A DNA stretch of 64,000 nt from Bacteroidales bacterium. Its GTDB lineage: Bacteria; Bacteroidota; Bacteroidia; Bacteroidales; UBA932. Where the stretch lies: the NCBI GenBank assembly GCA_017631875.1, contig JAGBSL010000078.1:11342-75341 (forward strand), written 5' to 3'. Below are positions 18,316 through 28,006 of this stretch, piece after piece. How positions within the stretch are numbered: the stretch's first letter is position 1; each line of letters opens with the position of its first letter. A program made the translations under genes and the position numbers. The notes under the pieces were generated by a model. It saw nothing but the letters and a program-made list of their open reading frames with translations, was not told the origin of the DNA and made no database searches.

Positions 18316-19413
18316 ATGAAATTATTGTTTTATATACATGGGTTAACGGGTGGTGGAGCTGAACGTGTTATGGCAACACTTATGAATGCTTTCGTGAAGC
18401 AAGGTCATAAAGTATGTGTTGTTTATACCTCATGCACAGATAAGTCTGTATATCCTCTAGACAATAGAATTGAAGAAGTATTTATGTTGAATGCTTGTTC
18501 TAGAAAATCATCTAGTTTGCTGGATAAAATTTATCGAAGAATATGGAAATATTTTGCAATCCGTAAAACGGCAAAGGAATATAAACCAGATTTTGTCATC
18601 AGTTTTATTCGTGCGCAGAATAATGATGTTTTGTTGTCATTATTAGGCTTAGGATATCCTATAATTGTAGGAGATCATACTAATGTAAATCGCGAATATC
18701 CCATCATCACAAAGATTTTAACTAAATTGCTATATCCTACCGCAAGCGCGATTACAATGATTACTGAGTGCGATTATGAGAAATGGAAAAACAAATATAA
18801 GCATGTTTACTATTTACCAAATCCTAGTGAAATTAAGATAAATAGTCAAGTAACGCAGAGGCAAAGAGTGGTATTGGCCGTAGGACGTGTTAATGCGTGG
18901 AAAATAAAAGGATTTGACAACTTAATAAAGGCATGGGGAAAAATCAAAGATAAGTTCCCAGATTGGAAATGTCAGATTGCTGGATTGTATAGTGAAAATA
19001 GTTTGTATGAACTGCAACTCCAAGTAAGGCAAGAGGATTTTTGTTCAGTTGATTTCCTTGGATTTAGATCAGATATACACGAGTATATGCAATCATGCGA
19101 AGTGTTTTGTTTGTCATCTCGACTAGAGGGTATGCCTATGGCTTTACTTGAAGCACTTAATCTAGGATGTGCATGTGTATCATTTGATTGTTATACCGGA
19201 CCTAGGGAAATGATATCACATGGTATAAATGGATTATTAGCAGAAGATCAAAATGTAGATGATTTGGCAAATAAATTGGAGCAGTTATTATTGGATGATA
19301 AGCTTAGAAATCAATTTCATTCGATAGCGCCGGAGTCGATAGCACGCTATTCTACAGTAAATGTAGTGGCAATGTGGAATAAAATGTTTGAAGATTTATG
19401 TCTTAAATCATAA
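18316..19413 (+). CDS. Family 4 glycosyltransferase
   Basis: GT-B fold retaining transferase. The 365-residue product begins FYIHGLTGGGAERVMATLMN (glycine-rich N-domain loop) and has the C-domain donor-binding region AVGRVNAWKIKGFDNLIKAW, FLGFRSDIHEYM and SSRLEGMPMALLEALNLGC, with the EX7E-type pattern. AT-rich and closely packed in the glycan block. Confidence 0.86.
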   Translation: MKLLFYIHGLTGGGAERVMATLMNAFVKQGHKVCVVYTSCTDKSVYPLDNRIEEVFMLNACSRKSSSLLDKIYRRIWKYFAIRKTAKEYKPDFVISFIRAQNNDVLLSLLGLGYPIIVGDHTNVNREYPIITKILTKLLYPTASAITMITECDYEKWKNKYKHVYYLPNPSEIKINSQVTQRQRVVLAVGRVNAWKIKGFDNLIKAWGKIKDKFPDWKCQIAGLYSENSLYELQLQVRQEDFCSVDFLGFRSDIHEYMQSCEVFCLSSRLEGMPMALLEALNLGCACVSFDCYTGPREMISHGINGLLAEDQNVDDLANKLEQLLLDDKLRNQFHSIAPESIARYSTVNVVAMWNKMFEDLCLKS

Positions 19414-19546
19414 AGTCATCTCTAATGGTATTATTAACGGTCTCTTGAATTAGTTTGTTAGGTATTTTAAATTGTTAATAATCAATAGATAAAAGGTAAA
19501 TTTTGATGAGTTTGACCGAATAGATGTTCATATAGAAATTAAATAC

Positions 19547-20626
19547 GTGAAACGAATTCTATTAATTACAGAAAGTTTAGGTTCTGGAGGTGCCGAAAGG
19601 CAGATATGCGGACTTGCAGTGATGTTAGCAAAGTCTGGATATGATTGTCGTCTTATTACATATGTTGAAAATCAATTTTATGAACCTTATTTGCGTGATA
19701 ACAATGTAGATTATGAGTTAGTGCCTGAATTATGTAGTAGGATTTACCGTGTCATTCGTCTAGCAAGGTATATAAATCAATATAATCCAGACATTGTAAT
19801 ATCGTATCTGCCTTCTGTTAATATCACGATGTGTTTGGCTAAACTCTTTATAAAAGCCAAGCTTATTGTATCTGAACGTAACAATAACATTGGCTTGACC
19901 TTAAGAGACAGAATTCAATTTAACCTTTATCGATTAGCTGATGTGATCGTTCCTAACTCAAACAGTCAAGGACATTTCATCAGCAGAAATTTCAGATTCC
20001 TGACACCTAAAATAGTTCCTATTATCAATTTTGTAGATGTGAAGCGTTTTGTCCCTGTAGCCAGAACGAAGGAAAATGATGTCCTGTCTTTTATAACAGT
20101 TGCACGCTATACTTCTCAGAAAAATGTATTGACCTTCTTGGAGGTTGTCAAAAAAGTTAAAGACGCAAAGTTAAACGTGCATTTTGATTGGTATGGAAGT
20201 AAAGTATATGACAAGTCGTACTATTCATTGGTAGAAGAGAAATTCAAGATGTTAGATCTTGCTGACTATATGACATTACATGATCCTTGTCATGAAATTG
20301 ATAAGTTGTATCAGCAATCAGATGTCATGTGTCTTCCAAGTTTATTTGAAGGATATCCAAACGTTGTGGTAGAAGCAATGTCAAGCGGTTTGCCAGTAAT
20401 CTGTTCTGATCGTTTTGAGAACCCTTTTATTGTTAAAAATAATATAAACGGATTTCTATTTGATCCGGAGGATGTCGATGACATCTTTTCTAAAATTGTG
20501 AAGATTGCTAACATTTCAAGTAATGAAAGAAAGCAGATGGGGGTTAAGAATCGTGAAGCCTGTTTGGGGCGCAACTCAGAAGACGCTTTCGTAAAAGCAT
20601 ATATAAATCTAATTGAGAATTTATAA
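19547..20626 (+). CDS. Family 4 glycosyltransferase (GTG start)
   Basis: A 359-residue GT-B transferase: LLITESLGSGGAERQICGLA at the N-terminus, FITVARYTSQKNVLTFLEVV in the C-domain, then LPSLFEGYPNVVVEAMSSGL for donor binding. The start is GTG at 19547, placing the glycine loop at the usual distance. A 133-base gap without recognisable signal precedes it. Confidence 0.85.
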   Translation: MKRILLITESLGSGGAERQICGLAVMLAKSGYDCRLITYVENQFYEPYLRDNNVDYELVPELCSRIYRVIRLARYINQYNPDIVISYLPSVNITMCLAKLFIKAKLIVSERNNNIGLTLRDRIQFNLYRLADVIVPNSNSQGHFISRNFRFLTPKIVPIINFVDVKRFVPVARTKENDVLSFITVARYTSQKNVLTFLEVVKKVKDAKLNVHFDWYGSKVYDKSYYSLVEEKFKMLDLADYMTLHDPCHEIDKLYQQSDVMCLPSLFEGYPNVVVEAMSSGLPVICSDRFENPFIVKNNINGFLFDPEDVDDIFSKIVKIANISSNERKQMGVKNREACLGRNSEDAFVKAYINLIENL

Positions 20627-20697
20627 TGAGAAGATTACATTCTTCGAAAACGTCTAATGCTGCAGAAGCTTATATAAAGAATTGTTTAGATGAATAG
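20626..20697 (+). CDS. 23-codon mini-ORF bridging two glycosyltransferase genes
   Basis: An ATG overlapping the upstream TAA by one base opens a 23-residue frame (MRRLHSSKTSNAAEAYIKNC...) whose stop overlaps the ATG of the next gene (20690). The arrangement could serve translational coupling or be the stump of a lost gene. No function is recognised and expression is uncertain. Confidence 0.3.
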   Translation: MRRLHSSKTSNAAEAYIKNCLDE

Positions 20698-21709
20698 TGC
20701 CGGCAAAATCCTAGTATTGGGATATTTTGGTTTTAATACAAATCAGTTAGATGGGCAGACCGTTAAGACAAGGGATGTGTATCGACTTGCCAGTGAGACC
20801 TATGAAAGAGTAGAGTATTATGACACGGAAGATTTTAAGTTTAGGAAATTGTCTATCCTTAAAATGTTTTGGAAGGTAATTACATGTGATACCTTGATCT
20901 ATTTACCAGCACATAACAATCTAAAGTACATTTTCCCAATTATTTATTTCCTTTCACTCCTTTTTCGTTTCAAAATACATTATTTCGTTGTTGGTGGGTG
21001 GTTGAGAGAATATCTTGTAGGATTGCCAATGCATAGGAGGATGTTAAAGAGGATTTCTGGAATTCATGTTGAAACGAAGCGGCTGAAGAATGAACTGGAA
21101 GAATCATATAATTATGCAAATGTTGATGTGTTCCCAAACTTTAGGTTCTATGACTTTACTCCATCTCACACCAACCATACAAAGTTATGTTTGGTTTTTA
21201 TGGCTCGCATCAATAAATTAAAAGGCTTGGACTGGATTTTTAGTTTAGCTAATTATATCGCAACACATAATCTCTCCGATAAATTTGATCTGACATTTTA
21301 TGGACCAATATTTAAGGATGACCAAGAGTATTTTGAATCAGAAATTCAGAAGTATTCATTTGCTAAATATGCTGGGCCACTTCAGCCTAATGATATATAT
21401 AGCGCTTTGAATAACCATGATGTGCTTCTCTTGCCAACTCACTATTATACGGAAGGACTACCAGGGTCTATCGTTGATGCATATATATCAGGCATTCCTG
21501 TAATAGTAACAGAATGGAAACATTCTCATGAATTTATAGATGATGGTTATAGTGGTTTTATTATACCATTTGAAAATGGAGTAGAAGAGTTGATACATAA
21601 AGTGATGTATTTAGAGGAAAATAGAGATGTCTTAAATCAATTGCAACAAAATGTGTTAAACAAGCGAATGGAGTTTCTACCTCCTTCGCTCAAAGATTTT
21701 ATTGAATAA
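20690..21709 (+). CDS. Glycosyltransferase, GT4-like
   Basis: A 339-residue protein with a divergent N-domain (ILVLGYFGFNTNQLDGQTVK) and a recognisable GT-B C-domain: VFMARINKLKGLDWIFSLA, FYGPIFKDDQEYF, and LLPTHYYTEGLPGSIVDAYI followed by SGIPVIVTEW. It is the last gene of the AT-rich block; the next gene, wecC, is visibly richer in GC. Confidence 0.8.
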   Translation: MNSAGKILVLGYFGFNTNQLDGQTVKTRDVYRLASETYERVEYYDTEDFKFRKLSILKMFWKVITCDTLIYLPAHNNLKYIFPIIYFLSLLFRFKIHYFVVGGWLREYLVGLPMHRRMLKRISGIHVETKRLKNELEESYNYANVDVFPNFRFYDFTPSHTNHTKLCLVFMARINKLKGLDWIFSLANYIATHNLSDKFDLTFYGPIFKDDQEYFESEIQKYSFAKYAGPLQPNDIYSALNNHDVLLLPTHYYTEGLPGSIVDAYISGIPVIVTEWKHSHEFIDDGYSGFIIPFENGVEELIHKVMYLEENRDVLNQLQQNVLNKRMEFLPPSLKDFIE

Positions 21710-21729
21710 TAATTTAAACAAGTGTATAT

Positions 21730-22935
21730 ATGAAAGCATGTTTCATGGGCTTAGGCTATATAGGCCTACCGACAGCAATCATCGCCGCAAAGCATGGCGT
21801 ACAGGTAACAGGTGTTGACATCAATCCACGCGTCGTGGAGATGACTAATAAGGGTAAACTCCACATCATTGAACCAGGAATGGAGGAGATGCTTCAGGAA
21901 GTTGTTGCTTCCGGCGCATTGAAGGCATCTACAACTCCGGAGGTAAGCGATGCTTACTTCATGGTGGTACCTACTCCTTTCAAGGGTAATCATGAGCCAG
22001 ATACATCTTATGTTGAGGCTGCTACTAGAGCTGTTCTTCCTCTTTTAAAGGAGGGTGACCTTTATGTGATTGAGTCTACTTCTCCTGTGGGTACAACTGA
22101 TAAGATGGCTGCTTTGATCTTTGCAGAGCGTCCTGAACTTCAGGGTAAGATCTACATTGCGTATTGTCCTGAGCGTGTTCTTCCAGGCAACGTGATTTAT
22201 GAACTTGTTCACAATGACCGTGTTATCGGTGGTATGGACGAGGCTTCTACTGATAAGGCTATCGAATTCTACAGCCAGTTTGTGACAGGTCAGCTTCATA
22301 GAACTAACTGCAAGACAGCGGAGATGTGTAAGCTTACTGAGAACTCATCACGTGACGTACAGATCGCTTTTGCAAATGAGCTTTCACTCATCTGTGACAA
22401 GGCTGGTATCAACGTTTGGGAACTCATCAATCTAGCTAACAAGCACCCGCGTGTCAACATTCTTCAGCCAGGTTGTGGCGTAGGTGGCCACTGTATCGCC
22501 GTTGATCCTTACTTCATTACAGCAGACTTCCCGATGGAGTCAAAGATCATCGCTTCTGCTCGTGAGATCAATAACTATAAGTCATTCTGGTGCGCAGAGA
22601 AGGTTCAGAACGAGATGCTTAGATTCGAACTTGAGAATGGCCGTAAGCCATGGGTAGCAATGATGGGCCTTGCGTTCAAACCAAACATTGATGACCTCCG
22701 CGAGTCTCCTGCAAAGAGCATCACCACTAAGGTAATGCAGAGCTGCAATAATGCCCAGCTTCTTATTGTTGAGCCTAATGTAGAAGAGCACAACGTCTTT
22801 AAGCTCACAAACTACAAAGAGGCATACGAGAAAGCTGATATCGTTGTTTTCCTTGTAAACCATAGAGAGTTTGCTGAACTTAACTATCGTGAGGACGTTA
22901 AGGTCCTTGATTTCTGTGGAACTTTTAAGAAATAG
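21730..22935 (+). CDS. wecC: UDP-N-acetyl-D-mannosamine dehydrogenase
   Basis: Oxidises UDP-ManNAc to UDP-ManNAcA with NAD. The 401-residue product has an N-terminal Rossmann motif (FMGLGYIGLPTAIIAAKHG), the substrate-binding region PERVLPGNVIYELVHNDRVI, the central helix KLTENSSRDVQIAFANELSL and the catalytic Cys in GCGVGGHCIAVDPYF. It stands 3 bases before the UDP-GlcNAc 2-epimerase gene, giving a two-step route to UDP-ManNAcA. The WecC subfamily is chosen over UDP-Glc dehydrogenase because of GGHCIAVDP and the partner gene. Confidence 0.9.
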   Translation: MKACFMGLGYIGLPTAIIAAKHGVQVTGVDINPRVVEMTNKGKLHIIEPGMEEMLQEVVASGALKASTTPEVSDAYFMVVPTPFKGNHEPDTSYVEAATRAVLPLLKEGDLYVIESTSPVGTTDKMAALIFAERPELQGKIYIAYCPERVLPGNVIYELVHNDRVIGGMDEASTDKAIEFYSQFVTGQLHRTNCKTAEMCKLTENSSRDVQIAFANELSLICDKAGINVWELINLANKHPRVNILQPGCGVGGHCIAVDPYFITADFPMESKIIASAREINNYKSFWCAEKVQNEMLRFELENGRKPWVAMMGLAFKPNIDDLRESPAKSITTKVMQSCNNAQLLIVEPNVEEHNVFKLTNYKEAYEKADIVVFLVNHREFAELNYREDVKVLDFCGTFKK

Positions 22936-22938
22936 TCT

Positions 22939-24090
22939 ATGAAGAAAGTTATGCTAGTCTTCGGAACCCGTCCCGAAGCAATCAAGATGGCTCCGCTTGT
23001 TAAGGAGTTCCAGAAGTACCCAGAGACATTTAAGATAATAGTCTGCGTTACCGGTCAGCATCGTCAGATGCTTGACCAGGTGCTGCAGATATTCGATATC
23101 ACTCCTGACTATGACCTCAATATCATGAAGCAGGGCCAGGATCTGTATGATGTTACTGCACGTGTTCTTACAGGAATGCGTGACGTGCTCAAAGAAACTC
23201 AGCCTGATGTTGTGCTTGTACACGGTGATACAACTACATCTACTGCAGCTGCACTCGCTGCGTTCTATCAGCAGATTCCTGTAGGTCATGTCGAGGCAGG
23301 TCTTCGTACTCATAATATCTACAGCCCATGGCCAGAGGAGATGAACCGTCAGATCACAGGACGCATTGCAACATATAATTTTGCTCCAACTCCACTCAGC
23401 AAGTATAACCTTCTTCGTGAAGCTGTAGCAGAAGAATCAATCACAGTTACAGGTAATACTGTAATCGATGCTCTTTATTGGGTGGTTGATAGGATCAAGA
23501 ACGATGCTTCTTTGAATGCTGAGCTTGAAGGCATCCTAAAGACTGCAGGTTATGATGTAAACAGGCTTGCAGGTGGAAAGAAACTCGTACTGATCACAGG
23601 TCATAGAAGAGAGAACTTCGGTGATGGCTTCATCAATATGTGTACAGCTATCAAGGATCTTACTGTAAAGTACCCTGATGTTGACTTCGTATACCCTATG
23701 CACCTCAATCCTAACGTACGTAAGCCAATCCACGAGGTGTTCGGAGAGGATCTCTCTAATCTTGGCAACATGTTCTTCATCGAGCCGCTTGAGTACCTCA
23801 GCTTCGTATATCTGATGGAGAAATCGACAATAGTCCTTACGGACTCAGGTGGAATCCAGGAGGAGGCTCCAGGACTTGGCAAACCGGTACTCGTTATGCG
23901 TGATACAACAGAACGTCCCGAGGCATTGGATGCTGGCACAGTTAAACTTGTGGGAACTAACTATGACATGATTGTCAATGAGGTTTCAGCACTCATCGAT
24001 GATGAGAAGGCATATGAAAAGATGAGCAAGGCGGTTAATCCTTACGGGGATGGATTGGCTTGTGGAAGGATAGTAAATACCTTGAAATAA
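22939..24090 (+). CDS. wecB: UDP-N-acetylglucosamine 2-epimerase (non-hydrolysing)
   Basis: Interconverts UDP-GlcNAc and UDP-ManNAc, feeding WecC. The 383-residue product shows VFGTRPEAIKMAPLVKEFQ, VCVTGQHRQMLDQ, VHGDTTTSTAAALAAFYQQI, GHVEAGLRTHNIYSPWPEE, TGHRRENFGDG, LTDSGGIQEEAPGLGKPVL and RDTTERPEALDAGTVKLVG, a full set for the family. Its stop TAA overlaps the next ATG by one base. Confidence 0.94.
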   Translation: MKKVMLVFGTRPEAIKMAPLVKEFQKYPETFKIIVCVTGQHRQMLDQVLQIFDITPDYDLNIMKQGQDLYDVTARVLTGMRDVLKETQPDVVLVHGDTTTSTAAALAAFYQQIPVGHVEAGLRTHNIYSPWPEEMNRQITGRIATYNFAPTPLSKYNLLREAVAEESITVTGNTVIDALYWVVDRIKNDASLNAELEGILKTAGYDVNRLAGGKKLVLITGHRRENFGDGFINMCTAIKDLTVKYPDVDFVYPMHLNPNVRKPIHEVFGEDLSNLGNMFFIEPLEYLSFVYLMEKSTIVLTDSGGIQEEAPGLGKPVLVMRDTTERPEALDAGTVKLVGTNYDMIVNEVSALIDDEKAYEKMSKAVNPYGDGLACGRIVNTLK

Positions 24091-25289
24091 TGAAAATAAC
24101 CCTTATCACCCAGTATTATAAACCAGAAATGGGTGCGCCACAGAATAGATTGTATGAAATGTGTACAGGTCTTAAAAAGTTAGGTGCAGACATTTCTATA
24201 ATCACAGGAATGCCCAATTATCCTACGGGAAAGATATTTGATGAATACAAAGGGAAATGTTCAATGATGGAAGTTGTTGATGATATCCCAGTCAAGCGAT
24301 ATTGGCTGTATGCGTCAAATGCAAAGAAGGCATTACCAAGAATATGGAATATGGTGTCATTTTCCATAATGGTAATGTTTGCCTTGCCATATTTGATTCG
24401 TAGGAAAAATGATTTCATTGTAGTGGAATCTCCGCCTCTGTTACTGGGCATATCAGGATGGATTTTATCCAAGTTATCTGGTGCAAAACTGGTGATGAAT
24501 ATCTCGGATTTGTGGCCTCTTTCTGCTAGAGAACTGGGCGCTATAAGTGGTGATGGTATGGCTTACAAAGTCCTGGAGTCCATAGAAGGATTCTTGTATA
24601 GAAAGTCCGCATTCTGCATGGGACAGTCTCAGGAGATTGTTGATTATATAGCCTCACATGGTGCGAAAGAAGTCTATTTGTTCCGTAACGGAGTAGACCC
24701 TTCAAGATTTACTAAATCTGAAAGAGTGTTTGAAAAGAAAGATGTGCCTTTTGTATTGACTTATGCTGGACTGTTAGGTTTTGCTCAAGGTATAGCGGGA
24801 ATATGTAAGAATATTAATTTCACTGAAATTAATGCTGAATTTCATATTTATGGTGCAGGAGGCGAGCAGCAGGAGATAGAAGATTTTCTCAAAGAGAATC
24901 CAAACAACGGAATTTTTTACCATGGTAAGGTTAGTAGGGAGGAAATCCCGTCAGTTTTAGCAAAGTCTGATTCTACACTAATACCTTTGGTGAAAAACAT
25001 TTATGGTGCTGTCCCATCTAAAATATATGAGTCAATGGCTTCTGGATTGCCTATAATGTTCTCTGGAGAGGGAGAAGGTAAGAAAATCGTAGAAGAGAAT
25101 GACTTAGGCTGGGTTTCCGGGGCTCTTGATTACGAGGCTCTTAAAGAGAATATAGCAACTGCCGCGAAATGCCCGGAATTGTTGAAGCAAAAGAGTGCAA
25201 ACTGTATAAAATGTGCTGAAGAAAAATACAATAGGCCAAAGCAGATTGAGTCACTGTATAATTTCCTTCGTTCAAAATTACAGAAATAA
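24090..25289 (+). CDS. Family 4 glycosyltransferase (WbuB-like)
   Basis: A 399-residue GT-B transferase: ITLITQYYKPEMGAPQNRLY at the N-terminus with PNYPTGKIFDEYKGK, C-domain VLTYAGLLGFAQGI and LIPLVKNIYGAVPSKIYESM. This N-terminal pattern is typical of WbuB/WcaI-type transferases acting on aminosugars. Start at ATG 24090 (overlapping the wecB stop) is preferred to an in-frame ATG at 24060 inside wecB. Also overlaps the next ATG by one base, so three genes are coupled. Confidence 0.84.
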   Translation: MKITLITQYYKPEMGAPQNRLYEMCTGLKKLGADISIITGMPNYPTGKIFDEYKGKCSMMEVVDDIPVKRYWLYASNAKKALPRIWNMVSFSIMVMFALPYLIRRKNDFIVVESPPLLLGISGWILSKLSGAKLVMNISDLWPLSARELGAISGDGMAYKVLESIEGFLYRKSAFCMGQSQEIVDYIASHGAKEVYLFRNGVDPSRFTKSERVFEKKDVPFVLTYAGLLGFAQGIAGICKNINFTEINAEFHIYGAGGEQQEIEDFLKENPNNGIFYHGKVSREEIPSVLAKSDSTLIPLVKNIYGAVPSKIYESMASGLPIMFSGEGEGKKIVEENDLGWVSGALDYEALKENIATAAKCPELLKQKSANCIKCAEEKYNRPKQIESLYNFLRSKLQK

Positions 25290-25882
25290 TGAAAAGACTA
25301 TTTGATATCGTAGCAAGTGGACTCGGCCTGTTGGTCTTGAGTCCAATTCTTATTATTGTAGCTATCTGGATAAAGTTAGATTCTGAAGGTCCTGTGTTTT
25401 ATAGGCAGGTGCGTGTGGGACGATATAATAAGGATTTCAGGATCTTCAAGTTCAGGTCAATGAGGATTGGTAGTGACAAAGGATCATTGGTGACTATTGG
25501 TGGCCGTGACCCACGAGTTACTCGTAGCGGATACTTCATCCGTAAGTTCAAGATTGATGAACTGCCTCAGCTGATCAATGTGTTTATTGGCGACATGAGC
25601 TTGGTTGGTCCTAGACCGGAAGTTCGTCATTATGTGAACTATTGGACTCCAGAGCAGATGCGTGCTTTGGATGTGCGCCCAGGTATCACTGATCCAGCTA
25701 GTATCCGTTTCAGGAATGAGAACGAGTTGTTGGAGAAAGCTGAAGATCCTGAGAAGTATTACATCGAGGTGATAATGCAGGAGAAACTGAAGCTGTATTT
25801 GGAGTACGTTGATAATGCATCGTTTTGGTATGATATCAAACTGATCTTCCAGACATTTTGGGTAATTATTAAAGAACGTTAA
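25289..25882 (+). CDS. Initiating phosphoglycosyl transferase (PglC/WbaP catalytic-domain type)
   Basis: Transfers a sugar-1-phosphate from its UDP donor to undecaprenyl phosphate, starting the repeat unit. The 197-residue product is the small monotopic form: one membrane re-entrant helix at residues 4-26 (DIVASGLGLLVLSPILIIVA), then GPVFYRQVRVGR, FRIFKFRSMR with the RSM catalytic region, DELPQLINVFIGDMSLVGPR and RPGITDPASIRF. Its small size matches PglC rather than full-length WbaP. Its position near the end of the block is common in Bacteroidales loci. Confidence 0.9.
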   Translation: MKRLFDIVASGLGLLVLSPILIIVAIWIKLDSEGPVFYRQVRVGRYNKDFRIFKFRSMRIGSDKGSLVTIGGRDPRVTRSGYFIRKFKIDELPQLINVFIGDMSLVGPRPEVRHYVNYWTPEQMRALDVRPGITDPASIRFRNENELLEKAEDPEKYYIEVIMQEKLKLYLEYVDNASFWYDIKLIFQTFWVIIKER

Positions 25883-25893
25883 GATTATAAGTT

Positions 25894-27174
25894 ATGAATA
25901 TGAAATTACGCAACATACCTTTCAGCCCACCAGACATGTCAGAGGCTGAGGCAAATGAGGTTAGGGATGCAATCCTTTCAGGTTGGATTACTACAGGTCC
26001 TCGTACAAAGAAACTGGAGAAGACTATTTCTGAGTATGTCGGAACTGAGAAGACAGTTTGTCTGAACTCGGCTACTGCTGCTATGGAGATGGTTCTTCAT
26101 CTTCTGGGTGTTGGTCCTGGTGATGAGGTGATTGTGCCTGCTTATACTTATACCGCTACAGCGAGTGTGGTTCGCCATGTGGGCGCTACAGTCGTGATGG
26201 TGGATTCGCAGAAGGATTGTGTGGAGATGGATTATGATAAGCTTGCTGATGCGATTACAGAGAGAACAAAAGTGATTGCACCGGTTGATCTCGGCGGTAT
26301 TGTTGCTGCTCATGAGAGAGTGCTGGAGATTGTTAATCGTCCTGAGGTTCGTGCGAAGTTTACTCCTGCTAATGAGATTCAGAAGAAGATTGGTCGTGTT
26401 GTGGTTTCGGCTGACTGTGCACATTCGTTCGGTGCTTCGCGTCATGGCGTCATGGCTGGTGCGATCGCAGACTTCAGCTCATTCAGTTTCCATGCAGTCA
26501 AGAACTTCACTACTGCAGAGGGTGGTGCGCTGACATGGAACCTTCCGTTCGGTAATGAGCCTGTGGTTATGGATGCAGACTCTTTCGTTCCTTCAATTGA
26601 GGGTGAGACCTGGAATGAGTACCTCTACCGTATGAGCCAGCTTTTCAGTCTGCATGGACAGAACAAGGATGCTCTTGCAAAGACAAAGCTCGGCGCTTGG
26701 GAGTACGACGTGATCGGCCCATGGTACAAGTGCAACATGACAGATGTAATGGCGGGTATGGGCTTGGCTCAGTTTGAGAGATATCCTTCAATGCTCGCAC
26801 GTCGTAAGGAAATCATTGAGCGTTTTGACGCGGCGTTTGCAGAGCTGCCAGTTGCATTGATGAAGCATTATGGAGATGACTTTGCTTCCAGCGGACACCT
26901 TTATCTTGTGCGTCTGGTAGGCCGTGGACGCGAGGATGCGAATCGCGTGATCGAGCAGATGGCGGAGCGTGGCATTGCATGTAACGTTCACTACAAGCCT
27001 CTCCCAATGATGATAGCATACAAGCAGCTCGGCTTCGACATCGCAAACTATCCGAATGCATACGCCTTGTTTGAGAACGAAGTTACTCTACCTCTCAACA
27101 CTCGCATGAGCGACGAGGATGTGGAGTATGTTATTGAGAATTTTGTTGAGGTTGTTAGGGGGTGTAAGGCCTGA
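25894..27174 (+). CDS. DegT/DnrJ/EryC1/StrS-type PLP aminotransferase
   Basis: Probably transfers an amino group to a 4-keto nucleotide sugar. The 426-residue product begins IPFSPPDMSEAEANEV and has VCLNSATAAMEMVLHLLGV, VPAYTYTATASVVRHVGATV, SADCAHSFGA, FSFHAVKNFTTAEGGAL with the PLP-binding lysine in HAVKN, and MTDVMAGMGLAQFE. Together with the FlaA1-type dehydratase at 10325 it could make a 4-amino-6-deoxy sugar for the transferase encoded just upstream; that link is inference. A strong hairpin ends the operon after it. Confidence 0.9.
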   Translation: MNMKLRNIPFSPPDMSEAEANEVRDAILSGWITTGPRTKKLEKTISEYVGTEKTVCLNSATAAMEMVLHLLGVGPGDEVIVPAYTYTATASVVRHVGATVVMVDSQKDCVEMDYDKLADAITERTKVIAPVDLGGIVAAHERVLEIVNRPEVRAKFTPANEIQKKIGRVVVSADCAHSFGASRHGVMAGAIADFSSFSFHAVKNFTTAEGGALTWNLPFGNEPVVMDADSFVPSIEGETWNEYLYRMSQLFSLHGQNKDALAKTKLGAWEYDVIGPWYKCNMTDVMAGMGLAQFERYPSMLARRKEIIERFDAAFAELPVALMKHYGDDFASSGHLYLVRLVGRGREDANRVIEQMAERGIACNVHYKPLPMMIAYKQLGFDIANYPNAYALFENEVTLPLNTRMSDEDVEYVIENFVEVVRGCKA

Positions 27175-27184
27175 AATACAAAAA

Positions 27185-27213
27185 ACGCCGTCACGGTGCC
27201 AGAGTGACGGCGT
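27185..27213 (+). terminator. Terminator of the capsule operon
   Basis: ACGCCGTCAC (27185-27194) pairs perfectly with GTGACGGCGT (27204-27213) around a 9-base loop; A-rich upstream and AATTCT downstream. It marks the boundary between the glycan genes and accessory island 1. Confidence 0.75.
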
Positions 27214-27271
27214 AATTCTAAGCAACTCAGTACCTTGTTGCCGCAAGGTTAGAGTGTGAAGTTTTTAGAAT

Positions 27272-27565
27272 CTAGCGATTGTGGGTACCTGATGCTGTAA
27301 CCTTACAAGTAAGTCGGTCGTTTTGACGTGCAGCATTATTCTCCCATTGCAGTGGCCTGAGATTGGAAAGGTTATCACTTCCGCCTTTGGATACAGGAAT
27401 GATGTGGTCTATTTCCCAGCCATATTCGCTATCTCTATCTCCGTAAAATTTGCGTCCAATCCATGCATTACATTGGTCTTTACGCCAGATATTGGGGTCG
27501 TTATTTGCAACAATCGTAGCCTTTTCCCATACTTTTTGAATTGTATCTTCTGAAAAGTTAGCCAT
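27272..27565 (-). CDS. Small HNH endonuclease-like protein
   Basis: About 97 residues from ATG 27565; an in-frame start at 27589 would add eight residues without family support. It has an HNH core: YGWEIDHIIPVSKGGSDNLS, NLRPLQWENNAA. The neighbouring invariant-looking words RKDQCNAWI and VTASGTHN recur in the protein at 31274-31660, so the two are paralogues. It stands alone and faces the capsule operon terminator. HNH proteins cut DNA with one metal ion; whether this one acts in defence is inference from its island. Confidence 0.7.
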   Translation of the reverse strand: MANFSEDTIQKVWEKATIVANNDPNIWRKDQCNAWIGRKFYGDRDSEYGWEIDHIIPVSKGGSDNLSNLRPLQWENNAARQNDRLTCKVTASGTHNR

Positions 27566-27589
27566 TATCAACAAATTATAATTAAACAT

Positions 27590-28006
27590 ACCACCTTGAT
27601 TACGGAGAGGGACTCCGCCATCTTAATCATCAGGAAGATTGGTTGAAAACTGCCGTTATATCCAAGAGCAGGATTTTAAGCAAAACGGTATGCCGATGGC
27701 ACTATTCTTACTATGGACAACATAGATGCCAATGAATTTCAACTGACAATATGTCATGACACCCTAGAGGGTATTGATGCCAAAGTGCAAAAGTGTGCAT
27801 ATGGATTTCTAGGTGCTGGCGATGTTCTAGGATTCATGACAGAATATATCTAAGAGAATTTTGACGGCGCTGATGCGGATACCGTGATTCAGTTGCATAG
27901 TTATAGTCTTTAAGGTTTGTTGTCATACGTGATGACAAGACACTGGAGGAGTTCTAGAGGCGGGAGGTGTGGGACAAATAACTTTCAACTTACCAAATTA
28001 TTGTAT
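27590..28006. other. Decayed intergenic stretch with one short unknown frame
   Basis: No complete gene is recognised. The longest plus-strand frame, 27713-27853, would encode 46 residues (MDNIDANEFQLTICHDTLEG...). It has no visible promoter or family and the surrounding frames are broken, so it is probably a gene remnant. Confidence 0.4.
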
